Under the pieces are notes generated by a model. That model was not told where the DNA came from, did no database searches, and saw only the letters and a list, made by a program, of their open reading frames with translations. Shown in pieces: positions 9,190 to 17,957 of a stretch of 43,603 nucleotides of DNA (the stretch's first letter is position 1; every line of letters starts with the position of its first letter). This DNA is from Candidatus Achromatium palustre. Lineage in GTDB: Bacteria > Pseudomonadota > Gammaproteobacteria > Chromatiales > Chromatiaceae. The stretch spans positions 1 through 43,603 of the forward strand of contig LFCU01000073.1 in assembly GCA_001044195.1 (NCBI GenBank), read 5' to 3'. The translations under genes and the position numbers were made by a program.

Positions 9190-9297
9190 AGTGCAAGGCG
9201 AGTAACTTCTCAATAAATAGTATCAATATAGCTTTTGAAAGAGGTGCTTAAGGCAGAACGCAGAGCTTTGGGATCAAATATTATTGAGAAGTTCAAG
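9190..9297. repeat. ACTTCTCAATA inverted-repeat element
   Basis: ACTTCTCAATAAATAGTAT on the left is answered by ATATTATTGAGAAGTT on the right. Single end motifs recur at about 34081 and 37609. It lies between the convergent cNMP-binding and gltS genes and could also form a transcript-end hairpin, but there is no T-tract. Confidence 0.5.
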
Positions 9298-9302
9298 ATT
9301 AT

Positions 9303-10670
9303 TTAATTAGCTAAATCTCGAATAAAAAATTGCCAAACTAATAACCAAATTACAATAGCTGCAATACTAATAGTAAACACGACCCAGGCTCCATAATGTA
9401 TAAACAATATTATTGCAGTGGAAGTCCAAATTCCGCCTCCCATAAAAGGTTCATGCAATAACTGTTTATAACCAAAAGCAGCTTGAGCTGAAGAACGATT
9501 CTCGGGATCTACTACCCGCAATAGTAAAAGACCAGTGGCAGTAACTCCCATCGATTGCCCCATCTCCGCAATCGCCCGTTCAAACCAATCTATCTTTAAT
9601 AAACGTGGTGCTAACCATACTACACAAAAAATGTTCCATAATGTCCCTGCAATAATAATCAAAACAAACGGCACTAAACCTTTAGCTATAACCTCCAAGC
9701 GAATAGTAGCAATGGCGGCGACTACCAAAAAATCTAGCGCAGTGCCAGCTATACGCTGCATCAGTTGATGATCTATAGGAGGATTAGTTATAACGCGCTG
9801 TAATAAGATCTGTAACACCAAACCGCCAAGCATACACAATGGGAATAGTGGAAAAGATTTAAATATGCTAGTTGTGCCATTAGAAATTACATGCTCTAAT
9901 CCAATTAAGTATTGCTTTCCTAAAAAACCTATCAAAATAGCAATCCCAATAACACTCAAATGTAAGGCTAGAGAATCCAATGAATCTGCACTCACAGTTT
10001 GGAATCCAGCAGCAGGACGTTGTTCTATTGGATAGATTCCAGAAAGTTCTGCCTTAGTCATGGCATTAAATGGCCGTAGATGTTGGACATGTCCCCGGTA
10101 AACTGCCCAATTGATCAAAACCATACCACTTATGATAGCTAACAGAATGCCAGCCGTAGCTGCGGCTAAAGCGTAATCTCCTAATTCAGGTTTGCCCATA
10201 TCAGCAAAGACCGGCATTAAGCCACCTGCGGTGCCATGCCCACCCTCAAATCCTACAGGAACAATTACGCCAAAGATTCCAGAAATTCCATACATAGGTT
10301 CCAGCAAAAACAACACCATCCCAATCCCAAACACATATTGTCCCCAAGCGACAATTTGTCCGTAGGCCAATTGTGATGCTGAATAACGCCAAATTTCTGT
10401 TAATGGTGGGATGGTGAGACCTAAAAATAGTGCTGCAAAGACGATATTAATAAATATGCCAGGAATTTGGACCCAGCCTGCAATCCAACTAGCGGGGATA
10501 GTTACGTGGGGTATTACTAACCCTGTTTGGATAACAATAAGCCCTAGTAGACCGCCAATTACTGCGGCAGGTAAATATAAGTATTGCAGAGGTTTGACTA
10601 TAGTACGTAGTAGTTTGCCCATTAGTAGGAGCATAGATAAACCAGCAAAAGAGATTATAATAGTATCCAT
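9303..10670 (-). CDS. gltS: GltS-type sodium/glutamate symporter
   Basis: This 455-residue protein has ten or more hydrophobic segments. The two family signature regions are visible: VPVGFEGGHGTAGGL (about residues 138-152) and, in the second half, ERAIAEMGQSMGVTATGLLLL. These form the inverted-repeat core of the ESS (GltS) family, which imports glutamate with Na+. At 455 residues it is longer than the roughly 400-residue E. coli protein, mainly in the loop between the halves. The transported substrate could be another dicarboxylic amino acid. It is a single gene, with a 71-bp repeat between its start and the next upstream gene. Confidence 0.85.
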   Translation of the reverse strand: MDTIIISFAGLSMLLLMGKLLRTIVKPLQYLYLPAAVIGGLLGLIVIQTGLVIPHVTIPASWIAGWVQIPGIFINIVFAALFLGLTIPPLTEIWRYSASQLAYGQIVAWGQYVFGIGMVLFLLEPMYGISGIFGVIVPVGFEGGHGTAGGLMPVFADMGKPELGDYALAAATAGILLAIISGMVLINWAVYRGHVQHLRPFNAMTKAELSGIYPIEQRPAAGFQTVSADSLDSLALHLSVIGIAILIGFLGKQYLIGLEHVISNGTTSIFKSFPLFPLCMLGGLVLQILLQRVITNPPIDHQLMQRIAGTALDFLVVAAIATIRLEVIAKGLVPFVLIIIAGTLWNIFCVVWLAPRLLKIDWFERAIAEMGQSMGVTATGLLLLRVVDPENRSSAQAAFGYKQLLHEPFMGGGIWTSTAIILFIHYGAWVVFTISIAAIVIWLLVWQFFIRDLAN

Positions 10671-10726
10671 ATTATTCGTTATTTTAGGTTTGTTTATTCA
10701 AATTGAGTTTGTTTTTTTGGAAATAT

Positions 10727-10797
10727 TAGTCATTATTCGAAACCTCAATTATCGCCTTATGGTTATTGGGCTTGAAGAGGGTTTAGAATAATGTCTA
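10727..10797. repeat. 71-bp TAGACATTAT-type element abutting a stop codon
   Basis: Ends TAGTCATTATTCGAAACC and GGGTTTAGAATAATGTCTA. The element ends exactly where the stop codon (TAA, 10798-10800 on the minus strand) of the next gene begins, so insertion next to that stop is likely. Confidence 0.75.
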
Positions 10798-11484
10798 TTA
10801 CAGCTCCAATCTATAAGCAGGCCCAATCCATACCATAAGAAATAGGCAAATTACATATACTGCACCACCCATAATAGTAGTAATAGCTGCATTGAAAAAA
10901 TAACTATTGAATAATGCGGCTAGACCATCCGTTCCAGACTCCGCTAAAAGATTAGCAAAAGAGACAATAGTGCCAAGGACACCTAGCATGGGGCCGGCAT
11001 TGATAGCCCAATCTGCTAAATATTGATATGCTGGGTTTACATATATATTTTTATTGATGGCCATGAAAAATAAGCTAAGTTGGCAATTCAAACCGAACCA
11101 CTGTAAAAAATAGATAAAGAATATAATAAATTGTCCGTTAGGATTAGTGAATTGTTCAGTTTGGGAATTTAATTGAGACTTTGTAGGTTGGGTTACTATT
11201 CGTTTGGCACCCTGACATTCTGCTACTTGTTTTTCTAAGGCCGAATCTTGATGTAAACATTGTATAGTGGAAGTTGCCTGAGTAATATCTCTAATAATTG
11301 TGTGTTCTGAGTTAATGCTTGAATTTGTATTTTCAATAGTTGCAATAGTGGATTGGTAAGGTAAGGAAACTGTTGGCTTAAGATTGATAGATAGAGAGCG
11401 TAGATACAGCAATGCTCCTATAAATAATAAACTTGATATAGGCAATGCTTTAAAGAAAAATGCTTTTAAAAATTGATTATCCAT
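10798..11484 (-). CDS. MotA/TolQ/ExbB-like membrane protein, divergent
   Basis: The protein has 228 residues. It has an N-terminal membrane segment (ISSLLFIGALLYL, about 17-29) and a polar central region of about 80 residues. A hydrophobic segment at about 115-135 precedes AINAGPMLGVLGTIVSFANL (about 163-182). The last segment is NAAITTIMGGAVYVICLFLM (about 198-217). The GPMLGVLGTIVSF motif and the last helix match the two core helices of the proton-channel family (MotA/TolQ/ExbB). The rest is divergent, and no ExbD/MotB partner lies beside it. It follows a lipoprotein gene by 42 bases, so the two probably form an operon. A role in envelope energy transfer is an inference. Confidence 0.6.
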   Translation of the reverse strand: MDNQFLKAFFFKALPISSLLFIGALLYLRSLSINLKPTVSLPYQSTIATIENTNSSINSEHTIIRDITQATSTIQCLHQDSALEKQVAECQGAKRIVTQPTKSQLNSQTEQFTNPNGQFIIFFIYFLQWFGLNCQLSLFFMAINKNIYVNPAYQYLADWAINAGPMLGVLGTIVSFANLLAESGTDGLAALFNSYFFNAAITTIMGGAVYVICLFLMVWIGPAYRLEL

Positions 11485-11526
11485 AAGCTATAACAAGGTG
11501 CGCAATACACGCCTTCTCTCTTGGTA

Positions 11527-11829
11527 TTAATCATTGTATCCGATAGCTTTGGTGCCTTGTTTGCCATAACACATAATATTGTAAATATTGTTTTGAAATA
11601 GCGTGAGTATATGTTGACATTCTTGAGTCATTTTTACATCTTCACCTAGACCTTCACGTAATTTTTGCAATTGGCAAGCACTAACACGTTCTAGTACATT
11701 CCCTTTGCATTCTAAATAGGAAATATCATCATATATGCCATGAATATTAGGCGTAGGTTCTCTAATATATGGGGTACATCCTGTTAGAGTGATTAGTAGT
11801 ATTGAAAAAATTATTAATATTAGTTTCAT
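11527..11829 (-). CDS. small lipoprotein, unknown function
   Basis: The protein has 100 residues. A type II signal peptide ends in the lipobox LTGC (Cys at about residue 18, after IIFSILLITLTGC). The mature part is about 82 residues with four more Cys (LECKGN, SACQLQ, TQECQH, IMCYGK), suggesting two disulfides in the periplasm. No family is recognised. It is the upstream gene of a likely two-gene operon with the MotA/ExbB-like protein. Confidence 0.7.
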   Translation of the reverse strand: MKLILIIFSILLITLTGCTPYIREPTPNIHGIYDDISYLECKGNVLERVSACQLQKLREGLGEDVKMTQECQHILTLFQNNIYNIMCYGKQGTKAIGYND

Positions 11830-11963
11830 GGTAATATCTCAATAACGCATGGCAAACTTTATGGTGTATACTTTGCTGCTATTAGGATGCTGCGTATGGG
11901 TAATGCCTACCCTACGGTACTTGCACTAAACCATAAAAATTAAAAATTTAGGTAAATTTTAGT

Positions 11964-13061
11964 ATGAGTTTAAGTTCATTTTTTTTTGGAATAATACGCT
12001 TCTTATGGCGATTTATTGGGCTAATACTGACAACCATCACCATATTAGGCATTCTCTTAGCACTACATGGCCACATAATCAGAGACCCAAGTGCCAAATT
12101 AGGTCTCCTGATGTATATCCCATTAATACCACTAGGTATATGGACCATACTAGTAGACTTAATACAAGGCGGTCGCAGCTTATTTCTATTTCGATTTTCA
12201 CTTACTTTAATAGGTCTAAGCCTAATTACTTGGGGCTACCTGACAATGGTAGGACAAGCCAATGTCCAAGCCATAGCTAAAGCATATCCAGATAATACCA
12301 TAAAAGTTTTACACTGGAATATCTCTTGGGGTGGAAAAGGCAAAAATATTTGGCAACAAATCCGCAATGAGATTCAACGCCATAATCCTGACATAGCTAT
12401 TCTTAATGAAACTCCAAAGACCAAAAAATTTAAACAATTACTTACACAAATGGGTTGGAAAGCGCAAAGATTTTATAATTATGAAGTCAGAAGACACAAT
12501 CCATTAGCTGTGTGCTCTGCTACACCAGTAACGATAAAGAAGTACATTAAAATACGTAATGCCTATGCTGTTATTATGGAAATTATGATTCGTAACAATA
12601 AACTGCGGATTCTAGCTGTGGATGGCAATGCCAATGTCTCTAAACGGCATAAACTATGGTCCAGACGCTTAATCTTGCCCAAATGGCGGATGCCAATGTT
12701 AAATGATCTAGCAGAAATTATCAAAGAGGAGGCTGATGATAACCATCCGATTGATATTATTGCTGGAGATTTTAATGCTTTAAGCCTTAGTATTGGGTTT
12801 GATAAGTTTGCAACTGCTGGCGGTGGCTATTATCTAGCCTCTCGATTTTCTCAAGATTGGAGAGGAACTTGGAAAACGTATTTTCCTCTATACGACATCG
12901 ATCATGTATGGGTGCATAAACGTTTTCAAGGCTTGAGAACGAAACTGTTTTCGCATTCTAGCAGTGACCATCGTGGGCAGATAGTAAAATTTGTATTACC
13001 CATCAATGCTAAAAGTAGAACAGTAATGATTTACAAGAATTCTTCACTGTATTTAGAATAA
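11964..13061 (+). CDS. membrane endonuclease/exonuclease/phosphatase-family protein
   Basis: The protein has 365 residues. About three membrane segments occupy residues 1-100 (FIGLILTTITILGILLAL, LMYIPLIPLGIWTILVDLI, FSLTLIGLSLITWGYL). An EEP-fold catalytic domain follows, with VLHWNISWGG (about 115), AILNETPK (about 149), AGDFNA (about 266) and the terminal SSDHRG (about 332). These are the metal-binding Asn/Glu, Asp-Asn and catalytic Asp-His positions of the family. Other membrane-anchored EEP proteins hydrolyse nucleic acid or phospholipid phosphodiesters; the substrate here is unknown. It is followed by folP after a short tandem repeat. Confidence 0.85.
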   Translation: MSLSSFFFGIIRFLWRFIGLILTTITILGILLALHGHIIRDPSAKLGLLMYIPLIPLGIWTILVDLIQGGRSLFLFRFSLTLIGLSLITWGYLTMVGQANVQAIAKAYPDNTIKVLHWNISWGGKGKNIWQQIRNEIQRHNPDIAILNETPKTKKFKQLLTQMGWKAQRFYNYEVRRHNPLAVCSATPVTIKKYIKIRNAYAVIMEIMIRNNKLRILAVDGNANVSKRHKLWSRRLILPKWRMPMLNDLAEIIKEEADDNHPIDIIAGDFNALSLSIGFDKFATAGGGYYLASRFSQDWRGTWKTYFPLYDIDHVWVHKRFQGLRTKLFSHSSSDHRGQIVKFVLPINAKSRTVMIYKNSSLYLE

Positions 13062-13100
13062 ATCTATTTTAGAATAAATCTATTTTAGGATAAGTCTATC
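13053..13100. repeat. three tandem 16-17-bp units before folP
   Basis: TTTAGAATAAATCTA is repeated three times, the last as TTTAGGATAAGTCTA. The array starts over the last codons and stop of the upstream gene and runs to just before the folP start. It leaves no purine-rich ribosome binding site there. Confidence 0.65.
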
Positions 13101-13103
13101 ATA

Positions 13104-13964
13104 ATGACAAACAATGCAGTGCTAGATTGTGCTGGCAAACCGCTGGATCTGACACAACCCCAAGTCATGGGAATCCTCAATATCACTCCAGATTCCTTTT
13201 CAGATGGGGGCCATTTTATGAATATAGAAATGGCCATCACTCATGCACAACGCATGGTGGCTGAAGGAGCTGCTATTATTGATATTGGTGGTGAATCTAC
13301 CCGTCCTGGAGCGAAAGCAGTTGCAGTTTCTGAAGAATTAACTAGGGTAATACCAGTTATCCAAGCATTAGCCACCAAACTCAACATACCTATCTCCATT
13401 GATACCTCCAAACCTGAAGTGATGGAAGCGGCTGTTGCAGCAGGCGCAGGATTTATTAATGATACAATGGCTTTACAACAACCTGGGGCTTTAGAAGTAG
13501 CAACCAAGACCAAAGTCCCCATAAGTCTTATGCATATGCAAGGCGAACCACGGACCATGCAGGTAAACCCTAACTATCAAGACATAGTAGCAGAAGTAAC
13601 AGCCTTTTTCGAGGCTAGGATAAAAGCTTGCGAAGCTGTGGGTATTCCTCATAACCGTATTCTAATAGATCCTGGATTTGGATTTGGCAAAACTTTGGAA
13701 CATAATATAACCCTGTTTCAGAATCTTGATAAATTGCAACGTTTAGAACAACCTATATTGATAGGCATTTCACGCAAATCTATGTTTGGTAGTTTATTAA
13801 ATCGTCCTATTACAGAGCGTCTACCTGGTAGCATAGCGGCAATGGTGTTAGCATTACAAGCTGGCGTTAAATTATTGCGAGTGCATGATGTAGCTGCTAC
13901 AGTTGATGCGTTGCGTGTAGTAAAAAAGCTTAGTAGATTGGAAGAAAGGATTGGTTCAGTCTGA
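13104..13964 (+). CDS. folP: dihydropteroate synthase
   Basis: This 286-residue protein is of normal length. It has the two pterin-binding signatures: MGILNITPDSFSDGG (about 23-37) and the GGESTRPGA block (about 62-70). SIDTSKPEV, IDPGFGFGKT and a late ISRKSMFG...RLPGS segment follow. It joins dihydropterin pyrophosphate to p-aminobenzoate in folate synthesis. The last codons and stop (ISRL...RIGSV, stop TGA 13962-13964) lie in a 42-bp dispersed repeat also present at 17907-17948, so the native C-terminus was replaced or extended by a few residues. The glmM gene that often follows folP is not here. Confidence 0.95.
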   Translation: MTNNAVLDCAGKPLDLTQPQVMGILNITPDSFSDGGHFMNIEMAITHAQRMVAEGAAIIDIGGESTRPGAKAVAVSEELTRVIPVIQALATKLNIPISIDTSKPEVMEAAVAAGAGFINDTMALQQPGALEVATKTKVPISLMHMQGEPRTMQVNPNYQDIVAEVTAFFEARIKACEAVGIPHNRILIDPGFGFGKTLEHNITLFQNLDKLQRLEQPILIGISRKSMFGSLLNRPITERLPGSIAAMVLALQAGVKLLRVHDVAATVDALRVVKKLSRLEERIGSV

Positions 13965-13993
13965 TGTTTGAATATAACATCATAATTATATTA
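13952..13993. repeat. 42-bp dispersed repeat, copy 1
   Basis: It begins TGGTTCAGTCTGATGTTTGA and ends ATAATTATATTA. It matches 17907-17948 at all but two positions and supplies the folP stop codon. The first bases also recur near 34048. The following 200 bases up to the Uma2 gene are AT-rich and non-coding. Confidence 0.75.
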
Positions 13994-14171
13994 CATTATT
14001 TATATAATAGTTTTAAGGTCTCACAATAGAAAATTTACAAACAAATTTTTCAAATTGACACTATCACACTATCTAGGACAAAACTTTGAGACGATTTTGG
14101 AGGATAGCATAATAAAAATTGTTTTTAAATAACATAATATTATCCGATGAATTAGATTGAACCAGCCCCCC

Positions 14172-14195
14172 CTGATTAACTTGATTTTCTTGATT
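14172..14195. repeat. 24-bp direct repeat, left of the Uma2 gene
   Basis: The sequence starts CTGATTAACTTGATTT and is itself internally repetitive (CTTGATT). The second copy, one mismatch apart, is at 14743-14766, so the pair brackets the Uma2 gene. Confidence 0.65.
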
Positions 14196-14257
14196 GAATA
14201 ATCGTGGTTCATCATATTAATCAAGTGAATCATGGTTCAAAACATCTGGAGGTGAAT

Positions 14258-14719
14258 ATGCTTTTAGAATTAGACGGACTAGAGCCGGAAATTGAGGAAC
14301 AAGCTATGCCATCGGTAAATCACAGTTACTTGACCAAGCAGCTTATTTATGAATTAGAAGCCAATAAAACCTGGGAAGCGTGGCCTGAACTTACCCTCAA
14401 ACTGAATAAAAATGAAACAACTCCTGATATATCAGTATTTGAACCAGGAAAAATCCGGCCAAATTTTCAAAGTGATACAATAAAATGTGAAGAAATGCCA
14501 AAGCTGGTTATAGAAATAATATCTCCCACGCAAGGTATTCAACGTCTAGTAGATAAAGCTAAAGAATTGCTTGAAGCTGGTGTTCCTACAGTATGGCTTT
14601 TAGAACCTTTTACTAATAATCTTTTGGCATATAACCCGCAAGGAATGAAACGCTACAAAGATGGGAAGGTGAGTGTTGATGGCATCACCATCGATCTTGA
14701 GAAATTATTCAAAGAATAG
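14258..14719 (+). CDS. Uma2 family (DUF820) PD-(D/E)XK nuclease-fold protein
   Basis: The ATG at 14258 follows a strong ribosome binding site (TGGAGGTG, 14247-14254) at the right spacing. This fits better than the upstream GTG at 14204, and it gives 153 residues. The fold's motifs are present: NETTPDISVFEPGK (Asp of the PD motif, about residue 50-60), PKLVIEIISPTQG (Glu of the ExI motif) and AGVPTVWLLEP. This family is strongly expanded in cyanobacteria and filamentous sulfur bacteria and is usually solitary; its biological role is not established. Direct repeats on both sides suggest it moved as a cassette. Confidence 0.85.
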   Translation: MLLELDGLEPEIEEQAMPSVNHSYLTKQLIYELEANKTWEAWPELTLKLNKNETTPDISVFEPGKIRPNFQSDTIKCEEMPKLVIEIISPTQGIQRLVDKAKELLEAGVPTVWLLEPFTNNLLAYNPQGMKRYKDGKVSVDGITIDLEKLFKE

Positions 14720-15051
14720 GGAATCCTTGAACCTTGATTCTCCTGATTAACTTGATTTCCTTGATTTGAGCAAGATAGGATGCGCTGAGTTACGAAGCGC
14801 ATCATCATGATCAATTTAACTCGATGTTCAAAAGTCATAAGGCGGAATTCTGCCTTAACGTAATTTTACACTTACGCTTGTTTAGGATAGGTTGTAAGTA
14901 TGTTCAGCAGTCCAATTAACTATGACATTTGTGATGTTGAGTTGATGATAAGCCATCAACCCAATTTTCTGCTACGAATAGTACAATACAGATGAGTACA
15001 TATCTTAAGAAAGGACCACGATCATAGAATAATGGTTTGACATATTAGCAT
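14720..15051. other. non-coding gap with hairpins
   Basis: It contains the right copy of the 24-bp repeat (14743-14766). A perfect 8-bp hairpin GATGCGCT/AGCGCATC lies at 14779-14803, and a palindrome AAGGC-GGAATTCT-GCCTT at about 14839-14856. Neither hairpin has a T-tract, so they are more likely repeat hairpins than terminators. Nothing else is seen. Confidence 0.5.
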
Positions 15052-15828
15052 TTATAGTAAACTTATATTTGCTGGATGTCTAATGCGCATGGTTGGTCTT
15101 CTGCGATACTGATATACGTAACCACGCACTTCTATTTTACGATTCACTAGGTTTTGAAAATCAAAGTTCTTAAAATATCGAAAATTTTGATGAGCTACAC
15201 GGAGTGAAAAGTTACCATCCATATTAATCCAAACTGACTTTCTAGTACGTTTTACATTCTGCACTCTACCCTGTAGTCGTAAAAATTTTCGATGTTCTCT
15301 AGTAAGATCAAAAGTTGCCTTAGCTGGCTTTTTCCATAAGCCCAGTTTTTGTTTACTGGCTTTAGCTTCCGCTGCTCGATAACATTTAAGATTTTCTAAA
15401 TTAGGTGGCCAGGTGTAACCTAATGCTACACCAGATTCTAGCATTTGTTCTTGGATGCTATGCCCTGATTGGGTATAGATATGGGCAATTAATCTTTTAT
15501 AGTGATCTTGGGGTTTAGTCGCTGGTTTTATGTACACTTGCATCCGATTTGCTATTAAGATCCGTTGCAAGAAATTTTTCGCAGCCTTAGCTCCTGTCTC
15601 ATTTGGCTTTTGATTATAGCCCAATTCTGGGGTGTTAATTCCAGCGAAGCGTACTTTGGTATTATCTGCTAAAACGAAGGTATCTCCATCAAATACCTTT
15701 GTTACGGTTTGGAGTTGGCCTTGGGTATAGGTAGGACATGCTGCTTGCCCTATTTTATAAGCATAAAGGTTAAGAGTTAAACCTAAAATTAGATAGAGTG
15801 ATAGCGGTTTTATATGTTTTCGTGTCAT
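15052..15828 (-). CDS. secreted thermonuclease (SNase-like)
   Basis: The protein has 258 residues. An N-terminal signal peptide (about 1-29, ending near GQAAC) would export it. The SNase domain follows at about 36-165, with KVFDGDTFVL, VRFAGINTPELG (catalytic Arg and the Asp/Glu around it) and YKRLIAHIYT (second catalytic Arg). A C-terminal extension of about 85 residues (RLQGRVQNVKRTRKSVWINM...) resembles the OB-like tail seen on other gammaproteobacterial members. It would cleave DNA or RNA in the periplasm or outside the cell. It stands about 100 bases from the L31 gene on the same strand. Confidence 0.88.
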   Translation of the reverse strand: MTRKHIKPLSLYLILGLTLNLYAYKIGQAACPTYTQGQLQTVTKVFDGDTFVLADNTKVRFAGINTPELGYNQKPNETGAKAAKNFLQRILIANRMQVYIKPATKPQDHYKRLIAHIYTQSGHSIQEQMLESGVALGYTWPPNLENLKCYRAAEAKASKQKLGLWKKPAKATFDLTREHRKFLRLQGRVQNVKRTRKSVWINMDGNFSLRVAHQNFRYFKNFDFQNLVNRKIEVRGYVYQYRRRPTMRIRHPANISLL

Positions 15829-15929
15829 ATTGTATTAGTTTAAGTAAGTTATTTGTCGTTTTTAGTGAAAATGTCTAGTTATCTAGCTATACTAGCTATA
15901 GTCTCTAGCTATAAGTCATTAGAGGATAA

Positions 15930-16130
15930 TCAGCGTCCATATTTTCTACGGAATTTATCTACACGACCTGCTGTATCTACGATCTTTTGTTTGCCAGTAA
16001 AGAATGGATGACATGCAGAACAAACTTCAATGTGTAGAGCTTTCTGTAATGTAGAACGAGTTTGAAATTCATTGCCACAACTACAGGCTACTTTGATAAG
16101 TTGATATTGAGGATGTATGTCTGTTTTCAT
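15930..16130 (-). CDS. rpmE: 50S ribosomal protein L31 (zinc-binding form)
   Basis: This 66-residue protein has the full length of bacterial L31. It starts [19 protein letters not shown] and ends DKFRRKYGR. The zinc ligands CSCG (residues 16, 18) and CSACHPF (about 37, 40) are present, so this is the zinc-containing C+ type. It sits on the large subunit near the intersubunit bridge. Confidence 0.95.
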   Translation of the reverse strand: MKTDIHPQYQLIKVACSCGNEFQTRSTLQKALHIEVCSACHPFFTGKQKIVDTAGRVDKFRRKYGR

Positions 16131-16180
16131 AATTTACCTAAAATATCCTTTATTATAGAGATTTTAACTGCTATTTAAAA

Positions 16181-16560
16181 GTTGGACAAAGTTACCCATA
16201 ATTGGAAATTATGGGTAATAAACGCAAAATATAATTCAAAGTATTTGACTTAAGAATAATCATCATGTATTGTACATTAAGTGGATAGGTTATCCATAAG
16301 CGTGAAGGTTTCACGTACCATTATATTATTGTAACTTATTAGTTCGCAAAGTTATTTTGTCCAAGGATGATCAACAAAATACCTTTTACGGTAATTCCGG
16401 GTGCTTTTAAGTATGAATGCATAATGTTGTCAACAAAGGTTGACCGTTCGGTTGGGACTGCTCAACCAGGACTCTAGTTACATACTGTAAATCAGTTATT
16501 AACAGAGAGCGAATTACCTAATTTTTGGATGTCCAACTTTGTCCAATTTTTTAGGAACAG
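16181..16560 (+). mobile_element. IS200/IS605-like non-autonomous relic
   Basis: The right part (16450-16560) matches the 3' ends of the tnpB remnants at 1-252 and 38923-39290: the GGTTGGGACTGCTCAACCAG hairpin, then CAGAGAGCGAATTA, then CTTTGTCCAA-TTTTTAGGAACAG. The left part has a perfect 12-bp hairpin (TTACCCATAATT, GGA loop, 16192-16218) and two smaller hairpins sharing a GGT loop (TGGATA/TATCCA 16282-16296 and CGTGAA/TTCACG 16301-16315). GGACAAAGTT (16184) and AACTTTGTCC (16535) form inverted ends. No transposase frame remains. The sequence from 16561 to 16740 is AT-rich with a repeated TATCTA motif and no gene. Confidence 0.55.
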
Positions 16561-16740
16561 TCTACAAATTTATATTATAAAAAAATCCAAAACTATATGA
16601 TTTTTGATATGTATTACGCAACTAAATAATAACATCTAAATATGTATCTATAAATATGTATCTAATAGTATATATAAATAGTATCTAAATAGCATCATCC
16701 CACGCAAAGCATGGGAATTATAAAATGGCTAAAAAGCATT

Positions 16741-17856
16741 TCAAGAATTAAGATACTTGATTAAAGGATTCTGTTCTAAAACCTTATCATAAATCATAAA
16801 GGCTATAATAAGACCTGCTAAAAATCCCCCAAGATGCGCAAACCAAGCAGTATTACCTTTGCCAGCCCACATTCCTAACATATTAAAGCCAATCCAAATA
16901 GCAAAATACCAGTAAGATGGTAATTTAAATTGCCAATACAACACCATAAAAGTCAGATACGAACGTCGAAAGATAACAGCATAAGCCGCCATAATCCCAG
17001 CAATCGCTCCACTTGCTCCTAAGATAGGAGTCTGCGAATCTAGCGAAAACAAAGTCTCCACCAAGCCCGCACTTACACCGCAAGCTAGATAGAAGATTAA
17101 AAATTTAGTACGCCCCAAGGCATCCTCTAAGTTATCTCCCAATACATACAGAAAGTACATATTACCAAGCAAATGATACAGACCGCCATGTAAAAACTGA
17201 TAGGAAAACAGATTCATAAACCATAGAAGCGACCCAATATGCCCGGGAATCAAGGCCCAAAAGTGTAAGATGGATTTAGCACTAGACTCTGTTGCTTGAG
17301 ACAGTAATGAATATTCAAACATAAATATTATAGTATTAAACAGGATTAATAGCACCGTTATAATAGGAAAGCGTCGAGGCTTAACATTAAATTCTACTGG
17401 CAGTCCTAGTAAAAACTGTACAAACCAATCTTTAGCACTCAGTTTACCTTCAATCTTTTCTAAAGCCTCTGGGACTTGGTTTAAGACTTGAGCATGTTCC
17501 AATTCGCCTTGATCTAACCAAACTCCTTCACATGTATCACAAGCATCTATGACAAAATTCTTATCAGGTCCTGTTACCTGATAGGGAATCAAGGGAATTT
17601 TACATATTGGGCAGTTGCGTTTAGTATCTGAAGCTTCTTTTGGGGTGAAGATATCTTGAAAACTGGAACCTAAAGGACTATTAGGATCATATCTACGAAC
17701 TATTTGTTCTAATTCTCCATGATCTAGCCAAAAACCACCACATTTTAGGCAAACGTCGACTTCAGTTTGTTCTCGTTTAACAACTTGCAAACGGCGGTTA
17801 TGGCAATTAGGACATAGTATACGGCGTTTTTCAGCGGACATTCTTTTTCCTAACAA
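16741..17856 (-). CDS. rhomboid intramembrane protease with two N-terminal zinc ribbons
   Basis: The protein has 371 residues. Residues about 12-50 and 80-118 are two zf-TFIIB-type ribbons (CPNCHNRRL...CLKCGGFWLDHGELE and CPICKIPLI...CDTCEGVWLDQGELE). After a linker, six membrane segments of a rhomboid follow from about 165. The catalytic Ser is in GASGAIAG (about 281) and the His in WFAHLGGF (about 341). The HGGLYHLLGNM region of the second helix is also present. It should cleave membrane proteins within the bilayer. The zinc ribbons face the cytoplasm and may recruit substrate. It lies downstream of the GNAT-nitrilase gene on the same strand, separated by a dispersed repeat. Confidence 0.9.
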   Translation of the reverse strand: MLGKRMSAEKRRILCPNCHNRRLQVVKREQTEVDVCLKCGGFWLDHGELEQIVRRYDPNSPLGSSFQDIFTPKEASDTKRNCPICKIPLIPYQVTGPDKNFVIDACDTCEGVWLDQGELEHAQVLNQVPEALEKIEGKLSAKDWFVQFLLGLPVEFNVKPRRFPIITVLLILFNTIIFMFEYSLLSQATESSAKSILHFWALIPGHIGSLLWFMNLFSYQFLHGGLYHLLGNMYFLYVLGDNLEDALGRTKFLIFYLACGVSAGLVETLFSLDSQTPILGASGAIAGIMAAYAVIFRRSYLTFMVLYWQFKLPSYWYFAIWIGFNMLGMWAGKGNTAWFAHLGGFLAGLIIAFMIYDKVLEQNPLIKYLNS

Positions 17857-17906
17857 TTTTTTAAGCTTGTAATGATTTTAGATATCATATTTATAATAGG
17901 TGGGAC

Positions 17907-17948
17907 TGGTTCAGTCTAATGTTTGAACATAACATCATAATTATATTA
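17907..17948. repeat. 42-bp dispersed repeat, copy 2
   Basis: Nearly the same as 13952-13993. It ends 9 bases before the stop codon of the GNAT-nitrilase gene (minus strand), so it again lies at a gene end. Confidence 0.75.
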
Positions 17949-17957
17949 AGAGCCATT

